From Streptomyces odontomachi (GTDB lineage Bacteria; Actinomycetota; Actinomycetes; Streptomycetales; Streptomycetaceae), in NCBI RefSeq assembly GCF_024435355.1, contig NZ_JAMJWG010000001.1, forward strand, positions 1-64,000: a stretch of 64,000 nt of DNA. Direction: 5' to 3'. The position numbers and the translations under genes were made by a program. The notes beneath the pieces were generated by a model that had not been told where the DNA came from, did no database searches, and saw nothing but the letters and a program-made list of their open reading frames with translations. Below, piece after piece: positions 15,960 to 24,058 of this stretch (position 1 is the stretch's first letter; each line of letters begins with the position of its first letter).

Positions 15960-18862
15960 GCTTCACCGACGGCGGCCGCCGCGCCACCGGACTCGACCCG
16001 CACCGTCTGGTGCAGATCGTCGTCACCCAGCGCACGGGGGAACGGTGGCGTGGCTCCGGATACCAGATGACCCGGACGTCGGTGCTGACCGCGGCGCACG
16101 TGGTGGGCGACGCGGAGTCGGTACTGCTGTGCGCCCTGCCCGCGGCGGGCGGCACGGCGGCGGACCGGGGGGTGTGGACGGACGGCGCGTCGGACGTCAC
16201 CGTCATGGAGGCCCCGGGCCGGGTGGTGTGGGCCGACGACGAGCTGGACATCGCCGTGGTCGAGATCCTCCCGGCGGCCGGCCCGGGCGGCTGGCGGCCG
16301 GCGGACGTCCTCCCGGTGCGGTACGCCTCCGTCGCGGCGCCCGTGGGCTGCGAGGTGCTCGGCTTTCCGCTGTTCAAGTTGCGCCCGGGCACCGTGTCCC
16401 CGCCCGGGCAGACGACGAAGGCGGTCTGGTACCGCGACACCCACCACGCCCGCGGCACCACCACCCCCTGGTCGAACCTGATCGCCCGCGAGCTGGAGAT
16501 CTCCCTCGACTCGCCGGGGCCCCGCGCCGAACCCGGACGTTCCCCCTGGGAAGGCATGTCCGGGGCCGTGGTGTGGAGCGGCGGGTGCGTCATCGGCGTC
16601 GTCACCCGGCACTACGACGAGGGCCTGCACCGGCTGACGGCGAGCAAGACAGAGCGCTGGTACCGCCTTCCGCCCGATCGGATCGACACTCTCCGAAGGC
16701 TGATCGGGCTGCCCACCCGCCCCGGTGGTCTCGTGCAACTGCCTCCGCGGAATCACCCGTCCGGCTGCGGCGCGCAGCCGGAGCGGCCCGGCGCCGCGGA
16801 CGCCCGCTCGGTGGCCGAGAGCCTCGCGCGCGCGGTGCGCGACCAGTGGCGCCGCGAGGAGCAGCGGCAGCGGGCGACCAGCCGGTTCCGCATCCAGGTG
16901 CGCTTCGACTGCACCCGGCGCAACGTGTTCGAGCACTGGGCCGGCATCCGCACCCCGCTCGCGGACACCCTCGTGCCGCCCAGGGAACTGGCCGACCCGC
17001 TTCCGCTGGACGGCCGGCTCGACGAGATCGTGGACGTGTACCGGTCGGTGCCGTCCGGGCGACTGGTGGTGCTGGGTGGCTTCGGCGCCGGCAAGACGGT
17101 CCTCGTGTCCCGCTTCGTCCTCAGCATGCTGCACCAGCGCGCCCCGGGCGACCGGGTGCCCGTCGTCTTCCAGGTGGGCTCCTGGGACCCGTTACGGCAC
17201 TCGCTGAAGGAGTGGATGCGCAGCCGGCTGCTGCGCGACTACCCGTTCCTGGAGGCGCCCGTCGACGATGGGCGGAGCCAGGCGCTCGCGGTGCTCGACG
17301 AGGACCTGGTGCTGCCCGTCCTCGACGGCTTTGACGAGATCGGCACCGTCCTCCAGGCGACCGCGCTGCGGGAACTCAGCCGCACCGACCTCCCGCTGAT
17401 GCTCACCAGCCGTCCCGACGAGTACGGCTGGGCGGCGCTCCGGGGCGTGCTCGCCCGGGCTGCCGTGATCGAACTGGAGGCGCTGACGGTCCCGGACTAC
17501 GCCGACTACCTGCACTTCGCCAGTCGCCCGGTCCGCAGCGACGGCGAGCGCAGCACCGTGTGGGAGCCGGTGCTGCACCGGCTGAACGAACAGCCGCGCA
17601 GCCGTGGCGCGGAGCAGCTCGCCCAGGCACTGTCCTCACCGCTGATGGTCACCATGGCACGCACCATCTACGACGGGACGTCCGGCCGGGACCCGCAGGA
17701 CATGCTCGACGAGACGCGGTTCCACTCCGCCGAGGAGCTGGAGGAGCACCTGCTCGCCGCGTTCGTCCCCGCCGTCTACGAGAACGCCCACCCCAGGCTG
17801 CCGGCGCGCCGCCGCCATCACTGGACCCCGGAACTCGCGGAACGCTGGCTCGGTTTCCTCGCCGCCCACCTGGAAGGTCTCAGTACGGAGGACCGGCGCT
17901 ACCGCGACATCGCCTGGTGGGAGCTGGGCACGATCCTGCCGCGTTCCGTGCGCATTCTCGTGATCGGTTTTCTGGCAGCGCTGGCCTTCGGAGTGACCAC
18001 GGGAATCGGGAACATTCCCGTGGATCTCGTCACCACCTCGCCAAGCGTCTCTTTCGCCGTGGCGCGCGGCATTCTCGTCGGATCGCTGCACGGACTGGCA
18101 GTCGGAGTAGCTTTCGGCGCCGCGTACGGATACATGTCCCGCAGTGGGCCACCGGAGCCTTCCCGCGTCTCCATCGGCTTCTTCCGGAGTGGCGGAAAGC
18201 GTCGCACGTCCGACGCGCCACGGTTTTGGATCGGCTTCGGACTGGGCGTGTCGGCGGGCGTTGTACTGGTGCTGCTCGACCGGGGGCCCGTCAGCTGGCT
18301 GGGCTACGCCGACGCGAACGACGGCGGACTTCAGGGGGCGTTCGTCTTTCCGTGCCTGCTCGGCGTCGGTGCTTGGCTGGCGCTCTCCATCGCGCACTGG
18401 GCCCTGGCGCCGGTCGACCGCCGCTCCGCCACCAGCGTGTCCGGTTCCCTGGCCACCAACCGGATGAACACCCTGTTCCACATGGTCGTCTGGATGCTGG
18501 TCATGGGGGTGCCCGCCGGGTTGGGTGCCGGCCTGCAGAGGGGGCCCCTGTGGGGATTTCTGGCCGGACTCGTCTTCGGCCTTGAGGCGGCTTTCGGGGG
18601 AGGGCTCGGATACGGGCTGAGCTTCACCGCCTGGGGGCAGTGGGTGGCACTGGTGCGTATCTGGCTGCCGTTGCGCGGAAAGGTCCCGTGGGCCGTGATG
18701 GCGTTCCTTGAGGACGCCCTTGACCGCAACGTTCTACGCCAGACCGGAGCCGTCTACCAATTCCGGCACGTGCGACTTCAGGAACACCTGAATCACGCTT
18801 ATCACGCGCACCACAAAATTGGCCAAAAACGCGATGCGCGGCGGAACCAAAGGCGACGGTAA
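15956..18862 (+). CDS. Trypsin-NACHT NTPase with C-terminal membrane domain
   Basis: 968 residues. Residues 1-240 are a trypsin-like protease with His48 (LTAAHVVG), Asp98 (ELDIAVVEI) and Ser202 (WEGMSGAVVW). Residues about 340-640 are a NACHT STAND NTPase: Walker A GGFGAGKTVLV near 375, Walker B LPVLDGFDEIG, sensor MLTSRPDEYGW. Residues about 660-910 contain roughly six hydrophobic segments, and the C-terminus has the YQFRHVRLQEHL motif usual in this NACHT group. Such proteins are expected to oligomerise on sensing a trigger and activate the protease at the membrane. It is the second protease-NTPase system in 11 kb. Topology and trigger are inference; domain content is clear. Confidence 0.9.
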   Translation: MSFTDGGRRATGLDPHRLVQIVVTQRTGERWRGSGYQMTRTSVLTAAHVVGDAESVLLCALPAAGGTAADRGVWTDGASDVTVMEAPGRVVWADDELDIAVVEILPAAGPGGWRPADVLPVRYASVAAPVGCEVLGFPLFKLRPGTVSPPGQTTKAVWYRDTHHARGTTTPWSNLIARELEISLDSPGPRAEPGRSPWEGMSGAVVWSGGCVIGVVTRHYDEGLHRLTASKTERWYRLPPDRIDTLRRLIGLPTRPGGLVQLPPRNHPSGCGAQPERPGAADARSVAESLARAVRDQWRREEQRQRATSRFRIQVRFDCTRRNVFEHWAGIRTPLADTLVPPRELADPLPLDGRLDEIVDVYRSVPSGRLVVLGGFGAGKTVLVSRFVLSMLHQRAPGDRVPVVFQVGSWDPLRHSLKEWMRSRLLRDYPFLEAPVDDGRSQALAVLDEDLVLPVLDGFDEIGTVLQATALRELSRTDLPLMLTSRPDEYGWAALRGVLARAAVIELEALTVPDYADYLHFASRPVRSDGERSTVWEPVLHRLNEQPRSRGAEQLAQALSSPLMVTMARTIYDGTSGRDPQDMLDETRFHSAEELEEHLLAAFVPAVYENAHPRLPARRRHHWTPELAERWLGFLAAHLEGLSTEDRRYRDIAWWELGTILPRSVRILVIGFLAALAFGVTTGIGNIPVDLVTTSPSVSFAVARGILVGSLHGLAVGVAFGAAYGYMSRSGPPEPSRVSIGFFRSGGKRRTSDAPRFWIGFGLGVSAGVVLVLLDRGPVSWLGYADANDGGLQGAFVFPCLLGVGAWLALSIAHWALAPVDRRSATSVSGSLATNRMNTLFHMVVWMLVMGVPAGLGAGLQRGPLWGFLAGLVFGLEAAFGGGLGYGLSFTAWGQWVALVRIWLPLRGKVPWAVMAFLEDALDRNVLRQTGAVYQFRHVRLQEHLNHAYHAHHKIGQKRDARRNQRRR

Positions 18863-18931
18863 TCGCGTCGCTGCACCTATCGTGAGAAGACGGGGAGAAC
18901 TATGCCCGCACCGGCATCAGGGGAGGAAAGA

Positions 18932-19696
18932 ATGAAATCAACTGTCAAAATCATCGCGGCCGCGGGCATAATGGCCGCGGTCGTCGGGGTGGCGGGGGCG
19001 GGAAGCGCACAGGCTCAGTCCGTTTCCAGTACCCTGCCGTACTCCTGCAAACTAGGTACTGACGTGCCCATCAAGGGAGTGATCCACGCGCAGTTGCCCG
19101 ACCGGGCCGAGGCAGGCCGGACCACCGGGAAATCGACCATCAGCGTGGAGACGACGGTCGACGCGACTTCCGTGAGGATTCTCAAGTTGCTGGGCGTGGC
19201 GAGTGCCAAGGCCACCCTGGATACCAACATCAAAGCCACCGGGGCGGGCGGCACGCGCAGCATTCCGCTGCGGCTCACGGCCCCGGAGCGTCACCTTCCG
19301 TCGTCCGGTTCCATGCGTGTGACCGCGTCAGGCACAGTACCGGGACAGAATTTCGCCATTCCGGGCAAGGTCACCCTGCATGCCGGGGACTTCACGCTGC
19401 ATGCCACCGCGGTGACGAAGAACGGCGACCAGAACGTGAACGCGCCCTGCGCGCTGAAGACCAACAACGACGTCCTGGCCTCTGTCCAGGTGAAGGCCGC
19501 GGGAAGCGGAACGTCCGGCACCGACCCGTCCTCCGCGGCGCAGACCGGTGGCGCGGGCAAGGACGATGACGCGCTGGCCGACACCGGGCAGTCCACCGCC
19601 TGGCTGCTTCCAGTGTCCGCGAGCACCGCTGCGGCTGGTGCCACCGCCGTTGTTACGGTGTGGCTGCGCCGCCGGCGCTCCGGCCAGAGCGCCTGA
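18932..19696 (+). CDS. Secreted DUF6801-like protein with LADTG sortase signal
   Basis: 254 residues. The ATG at 18932 is preferred over the in-frame ATG at 18902 because a strong GGGGAGGAAAG ribosome site precedes it and it begins the signal peptide (KSTVKIIAAAGIMAAVVGVAG, cleavage near AQAQS). The mature part matches the DUF6801 pattern: LPYSCKLG, a beta-rich body and two Cys. After a Gly/Ser/Asp linker comes LADTG, a hydrophobic segment and an RRRR tail, the LAxTG signal recognised by class E sortases of streptomycetes. It should be anchored to the cell wall. It lies 69 bases after the NACHT gene on the same strand; whether it belongs to that system is unknown. No sortase gene is in the window. 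Confidence 0.75.
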   Translation: MKSTVKIIAAAGIMAAVVGVAGAGSAQAQSVSSTLPYSCKLGTDVPIKGVIHAQLPDRAEAGRTTGKSTISVETTVDATSVRILKLLGVASAKATLDTNIKATGAGGTRSIPLRLTAPERHLPSSGSMRVTASGTVPGQNFAIPGKVTLHAGDFTLHATAVTKNGDQNVNAPCALKTNNDVLASVQVKAAGSGTSGTDPSSAAQTGGAGKDDDALADTGQSTAWLLPVSASTAAAGATAVVTVWLRRRRSGQSA

Positions 19697-20109
19697 GCCC
19701 GGCCTGGCATTCCTGGGCGATGAGGAGTACGCGGATACAGGTGAGGCGCTCCAGGTGCCCGAGCCCATGGCCTCTCCCCATTCGGCATCGGCCAGTTGGC
19801 ACGGAGCAGGTGAGCGTTGAGGAAGGCCGTGTAGTCGTGGTCGCAACCGATGGTCAGGACGGTTCGGTAGAGGCCAATGAGCAGTTTTTCGTCCGCGAGG
19901 TCGAAGGTCTGCAATCCTGACCAGACCACATGCAGCGGCAGCTCGAAGACGCCTTCACGCGGACCGTGCAGCTTCTCCAGCTGCTGGGGCAGCTGCTGTG
20001 CCTCGGGAGCCGAGCGTGGCGGGGACACCCGCGTGGTGGTTGCGGCGTCTTTTGGGGCTGGGGCCTGCGGCTGCTGGGGCTGTGTCGGCTGGTGCAGCGC
20101 GTCGCCCAT
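19697..20109 (-). pseudogene. Probable remnant of an unknown cytoplasmic protein
   Basis: On the minus strand a block around 19790-19950 reads like real coding sequence (VVWSGLQTFDLADEKLLIGL, then YRTVLT and YTAFLNAHLLRANWP), recalling a C-terminal segment seen in streptomycete hypothetical proteins. Upstream is Pro/Gln-rich and downstream the frame changes (GHLERLTCIRVLLIAQE is in another frame). It looks truncated and frameshifted. I cannot name the family. Confidence 0.35.
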
Positions 20110-20595
20110 CGTCAGGCGATGAGGGTACGGTGCCGGCCCGAGCCGGCACCGGCCGTATGCCGTGTGTCAGACGTGAGGCGGGGCGGCGTGGGCCGGCTGT
20201 CGCTCTGCGATCCGCGTCGGTGCCGAGCGGACCGGTGGTCCGCTGCGTCCGGGTGTCGAGAAGGACGTTCGCCAAGGGTATGACGCGTACGTATCCGGAT
20301 GTCCTGCGGCAGCGCTTAGAGACCGCGTAATTGCCTCTTCCGGCGTGTGTTGGATGCAGAGCGTTGTGTAGATGTCGCTGCCGCTATGTCCGGAACATAA
20401 CCGGAGCGCGGGGCGGTGGCATCTGCGGCGCACTGTATACGCGTACGGTGGTGAGTGAGGGGGCGCATCCGCGAGTAGTAGGCGAGTTGCCACCTACATG
20501 TGCGTAGTTCTGAAGTTGCCGGTCCTAAGTCGCCTTGAGTGCGCCGAGGGCGCGCTGCAGCGTTCAAGGATCGTAACAGGGAGTGACCGCAGCGC
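20110..20595. other. Intergenic, no gene supported
   Basis: Only short overlapping frames with no family likeness. It ends at the tRNA-derived fragment. Confidence 0.4.
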
Positions 20596-20637
20596 TGGGG
20601 GTCAAGGGGTCGCAGGTTCAAATCCTGTCGTCCCGAC
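20596..20637 (+). other. 3' part of a tRNA-Pro(UGG)-like gene, probable att core
   Basis: Forty-two bases read like the anticodon-to-acceptor end of a tRNA: TGG anticodon position followed by GGGTCAAG (3' side of the anticodon stem), a short variable loop, the T arm GCAGG-TTCAAAT-CCTGT and the acceptor strand GTCCCGAC. The matching 5' half (acceptor 5' strand, D arm, 5' anticodon stem) is absent upstream, so this is not a functional tRNA. Duplicated tRNA 3' ends are the usual scar of integrative elements using a tRNA gene as attB. The isoacceptor is assigned from memory and should be checked. Confidence 0.65.
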
Positions 20638-20703
20638 TTTTCGGACAATCGAAAGTCGCAGGTGAGGGGCCGTTTATCGACGGTCCCTCGTTGTCTTTCT
20701 CGT

Positions 20704-20926
20704 GCTCCCAGATGGGAGCGAGGGAGTGGGAGCGTGCTCCCACGTGTCCCTATAACTGTTTGCTCCCACTCGGGCTGCTGCACGCTTACCCGGATTCTTG
20801 CGTGCGCGTTCACATTAGCGCCCGTTTTGTGACCCCCGGCTTTCCGTCGATCGGGTGGCCTTGTGGGTATGTGCTTGCGCTCTTGCCGCTGGTCATGCGT
20901 GCTCCCAGTGGGAGCGGGGTGGGAGC
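20704..20926. repeat. Cluster of GCTCCCA/TGGGAGC repeats
   Basis: At least seven copies of TGGGAGC or its complement lie in this stretch just after the tRNA fragment. Several form palindromes: 20704-20719 (GCTCCCA-GA-TGGGAGC), 20726-20743 (GTGGGAGC-GT-GCTCCCAC) and 20901-20915 (GCTCCCA-G-TGGGAGC). Next to an att core such repeats could be arm-type integrase sites or terminators; which is unknown. Confidence 0.6.
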
Positions 20927-21129
20927 GCTGGCCCTATATCCGAATTCCGCGGTATGGGACCCTGCGAATTCTTGACCACATGTCCGATTCCGAATGTTGA
21001 GTATGTCGGTTTTCGGTGGTGGCGGCTGTGGGGGGCATGGAGAAGTTGAACGCGCTTGCCGGGTGGCGCTGCGGGAGGTGGGTGGCCGCGAACCGAGTGG
21101 ATGGTGTTGGAGTCGACGGCCGGTCTCGG

Positions 21130-21851
21130 CCGCCAACTTGCTTGCCTACTGGGAGGAAGTGATCGAGGGTCCCGCGGCGGATGCTGCCGATTCTGCGCTC
21201 GCAGTGGCCATTCATCCGGGGTACCCGAGGCGCACTCTTGATCACGCCCACGCCCATTTCCTACAGGCGGCTGCCGAGCGCGGTGTCGATGGGGAGGAAG
21301 TCTGCTGCGATCATGCCCCGGCCTGGGCGTCGAGGGAATGGCGCCAGGTCTGGCCGGAGCGATGCGGTGCCGGGTCGATGCCGCCGCGTGCAGGACCTCC
21401 CACACTGTCGAGGCTGGGATCCGGTGCCCGAGCCGAGCCATCTCGCTCTGGCTCCGCCGGTGCCCCCACCGCGGATTCTCGCCGGCCAGTCGCAGGGCCA
21501 AGATCCTGATAGCTGCTGCCGTGGGTGGCCGGCCGGTGCGCCTGCGTGCGCTGTGGTCCCACTTCGCGGCGAAGAATCGGGGGTGCCAGCTGGGCTGGGT
21601 ACCGGGCGTGATCGGGAAGATCTCGCGCCAGTGACGCCGGGGTGTCAGGGTGGCGAGGGCGGCGAACCAGAAGCGATCGGCTGGCTCGTAGCTCGTAGAG
21701 TAACTGCCGGCGTAGCACCGCGTTCTCGTGCCTCAACACGAGAAGTTCAGCGTCTTTCGCCGCCTCGCCGCCTCGCCGCCTCGCCGCGAAGCAGCGCCGA
21801 CGGCAGGGACAGTAACTTCCGGGTCGCCTCGTACAGCAGGGACACGATCAT
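21130..21851 (-). pseudogene. Decayed rve transposase
   Basis: Minus-strand pieces occur in order but in different frames: an N-terminus IVSLLYEATRKLLSL with LLVLRHENAVLRRQL, then LAGENPRWGHRRSQSEMARL, GIDPAPHRSGQTW, and the Glu-region PRMNGHCERRIGSIRRG. Several frameshifts and loss of the 3' end make it inactive. A 9-base tandem repeat (CGCCTCGCC, about three copies near 21765) lies within its 5' part. Confidence 0.7.
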
Positions 21852-21899
21852 CAGGATATGGTGCCAGCCGACGAGCCCTCACTGCTGCCACCAGCGACG

Positions 21900-22400
21900 A
21901 TGACTTTTCGAGCGGCATACGCACGCGCCACGGGAGTCATCACCACCGTGAACTCCACCATCTGGAGCCTGTCCGAGGCCCTGAGCACTTTGCGCCTCGT
22001 GATCGCCATGGTCGGGTCTGTCACGCTCGTGGCCGGCTGGCTGATCGTAGACGCGCACCCTGTGGCATCGATCAACAGACGCCTCGCCGGAAGGGGGAAA
22101 GGACGAGCCTCTACAACGCCTCGACAGTCATGACCGTGGGTATCGGGGTGATCGTCTGCTATGGATGCTTGATCGTCATCAACTTGGTGTCGGCGCTGTT
22201 CATTCTTAACGACCGGGTGTTCAAGTCCATGACGTGATTCCCGCTGCATGCCCCGGAGTACTGGACATCGTCCTGGTTACTTCGATCGCCACCGTGGGCG
22301 GAGCGCTGGGATCCGGCTTCGAGCGCGCGGAGGCGATTCGCGCAGCCGCCTTCTCCAAGCGCGAACAGGAGCGTCGCGACACACTCCACGACGACCATGG
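21900..22400 (+). pseudogene. Frameshifted multi-TM membrane protein
   Basis: Three consecutive plus-strand blocks look like one membrane protein split by frameshifts: FRAAYARATGVITTVNSTIW through LRLVIAMVGSVTLVAGWLIV; then YNASTVMTVGIGVIVCYGCL and IVINLVSALFIL; then VLVTSIATVGGALGSGFERA ending AAAFSKREQERRD. The order (membrane segment, membrane segment, GGALGSGFE tail) recalls a conserved actinobacterial hypothetical membrane protein. At least two frameshifts; 5' end missing or cut by the neighbouring IS remnant. Confidence 0.55.
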
Positions 22401-22419
22401 TGACCAGCTCTCGCAGTGA

Positions 22420-22812
22420 ACCGATATCGGTGTAAATAGTTCCGAGGTATGCATGCCGGCCTGGTCGCTCACCACTGGCCGGAGTGCCGCTGCTACGGGC
22501 TGCATACGGCGGTTCTTCAGACCTGCCCCTCGCCCGTTGAACTAGGCAGTTTCGCTTGAATGGCGTGATCGATGGGTGCGTGGTTGTTTCGCGTCGGGGG
22601 CCGACGGAGACCCGCACGGTACGGCGCCGGAGCGCCGAAGCTCCGCCTGGCGGGCCGGCGGCGGAACCACCGTTCCACTGATCCGGGTGAGCGGCCCGCA
22701 GAGGCGTGCCGGAGCCACAGACCTCGTCGCAGCAACTTCCAAGAGTCGGGCCTTTTGCGCCGCCTCATCATCGCCGTGCTGCGGTCATGCCGCGGCACCG
22801 AGGGGAGTCATC
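22420..22812. other. Intergenic, no gene supported
   Basis: No family recognised on either strand. It must hold the promoter of the dehydrogenase gene at 22813, whose ribosome site is GAGGGGAG at 22799-22806. Confidence 0.4.
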
Positions 22813-23988
22813 ATGAAAGCGGCAATATATGAAGGACCTCGAACGGTCACGGTGAAGGACGTACCGGACGCGAAGATCGAGCACCCCTGCGACATCATCG
22901 TCAAGATCACCTCTACCAATATCTGCGGTTCGGATCTGCACATGTACGAGGGCCGCACCTCGTTCGAGTCCGGCCGCACCCTCGGACATGAGAACATGGG
23001 CCAGGTGGTGGAGGTCGGTTCGGCCGTCCGCAAGGTCCAGGTTGGCGAGTATGTGGTCCTGCCCTTCAACATCGCCTGTGGCTTCTGCAAGCAGTGCGAG
23101 CGGGGTCTGACCAATTACTGCCTGACCATGCAGCCGGAACCGGCCCTCGCGGGAGCAGCCTACGGATTCGCCGAGATGGGCCCCTACCAGGGCGGCCAGG
23201 CGGAGCTGCTGCGCGTGCCCTACGGCGACTTCAACGCGCTGCGTCTGGGCGAGGACGGTGCCGACCGGCAGACCGACTACGTGATGCTCGCCGACATCTT
23301 CCCCACCGGCTATCACGCCACCGAGATGGCCCACGTCAAACCGGGCGACCAGACCATCGTGTTCGGGGCCGGTCCCGTCGGGCTGATGGCGACCTACTCC
23401 GCGCTCCTCAAGGGTGCCGGCCGCGTCTGGACGGCCGACCACCAGCCCGACCGGCTGCGCAAGGCGGAGGAGATCGGGGCCATCCCGATCAACACCGCCG
23501 AGCAGAACGCGGCGGAGGTCGTCAAGGAGGCCACCCTCGGTCTGGGCGCTGACAACGGCTGTGAGTGCGTCGGCTACCAGGCGCACGACTCCCAGGGACA
23601 CGAGGACGCCAGCCTCACGCTCAACGGACTGATCGACTCGGTCAGGTTCACGGGCGACATCGGCGTGGTGGGCATTTTCATGCCCCAGGATCCCGGCGGC
23701 GCGGAGGCTCAGGGTGAGCTGGAGGCGCAGGGCAAGGTTCCGATCGACTTCGGGATGATGTGGTTCAAGGGCCAGCACATGGGCACCGGGCAGGCACCGG
23801 TGAAGAGGTACAACAGGGTATTGCGGGACCTGATCGCCGGCGGCAAGGCGAAGCCGAGCCTCGTCGTCTCCCACGAACTCAGCCTGGACGAGGCCCCCAC
23901 CGCCTACGAGCACTTCGACGCCCGTGACGAAGGCTGGACCAAAGTCGTCCTGCACCCCGACGGACACGGCAACGGCCACAACCAGTAA
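22813..23988 (+). CDS. Zinc-dependent, glutathione-independent formaldehyde dehydrogenase-like protein
   Basis: 391 residues. The ATG at 22813 follows a strong GAGGGGAG ribosome site; the frame stays open further upstream but without coding character. It is a medium-chain Zn dehydrogenase: catalytic zinc ligands Cys in NICGSDLHMYEG and the GHENMGQVVEVG motif, structural-zinc type Cys cluster IACGFCKQCERGLTNYC, and Rossmann motif VFGAGPVGLMA. The long insertion around ECVGYQAHDSQGHED and IDFGMMWFKGQHMGTGQ is typical of the Pseudomonas fdhA-like glutathione-independent formaldehyde/aldehyde dismutase group. Likely NAD-linked oxidation of formaldehyde or another small aldehyde in the cytoplasm. 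It is a single-gene unit followed by a hairpin terminator. Confidence 0.8.
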   Translation: MKAAIYEGPRTVTVKDVPDAKIEHPCDIIVKITSTNICGSDLHMYEGRTSFESGRTLGHENMGQVVEVGSAVRKVQVGEYVVLPFNIACGFCKQCERGLTNYCLTMQPEPALAGAAYGFAEMGPYQGGQAELLRVPYGDFNALRLGEDGADRQTDYVMLADIFPTGYHATEMAHVKPGDQTIVFGAGPVGLMATYSALLKGAGRVWTADHQPDRLRKAEEIGAIPINTAEQNAAEVVKEATLGLGADNGCECVGYQAHDSQGHEDASLTLNGLIDSVRFTGDIGVVGIFMPQDPGGAEAQGELEAQGKVPIDFGMMWFKGQHMGTGQAPVKRYNRVLRDLIAGGKAKPSLVVSHELSLDEAPTAYEHFDARDEGWTKVVLHPDGHGNGHNQ

Positions 23989-24027
23989 GGACCCTCTGGG
24001 CCGCCGTCCGCCTGCTCCCCGGACATA

Positions 24028-24055
24028 GCGGGCCGACGAACGGCGTCCGGCCCGC
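24028..24055 (+). terminator. Hairpin terminator after the dehydrogenase gene
   Basis: GCGGGCCG at 24028-24035 pairs perfectly with CGGCCCGC at 24048-24055 over a 12-base loop. No U-run follows, as is common in streptomycetes. It also faces the esterase gene beyond the IS701 insertion and may originally have served both. Confidence 0.6.
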
Positions 24056-24058
24056 TAG

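Noticed and set aside
15931..17334. Plus-strand frame of 467 codons overlapping the trypsin-NACHT gene
   Set aside because: Arg/Pro/Gly-rich shadow in another frame; the trypsin and NACHT motifs are in the 15956 frame.
20596..20637. Complete tRNA gene
   Set aside because: Only the 3' half is present; no D arm or 5' acceptor strand upstream.
20704..20926. CRISPR array
   Set aside because: Repeats are only 7 bases, palindromic and irregularly spaced, with no spacers of constant length and no cas genes in the window.
20583..20975. Plus-strand frame of 130 codons starting inside the tRNA fragment
   Set aside because: It simply reads through the tRNA-derived sequence and the repeat cluster; no family likeness.
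21760..21790. 9-base tandem repeat as a functional element
   Set aside because: It lies inside a dead transposase gene and has only about three copies; more likely slippage.
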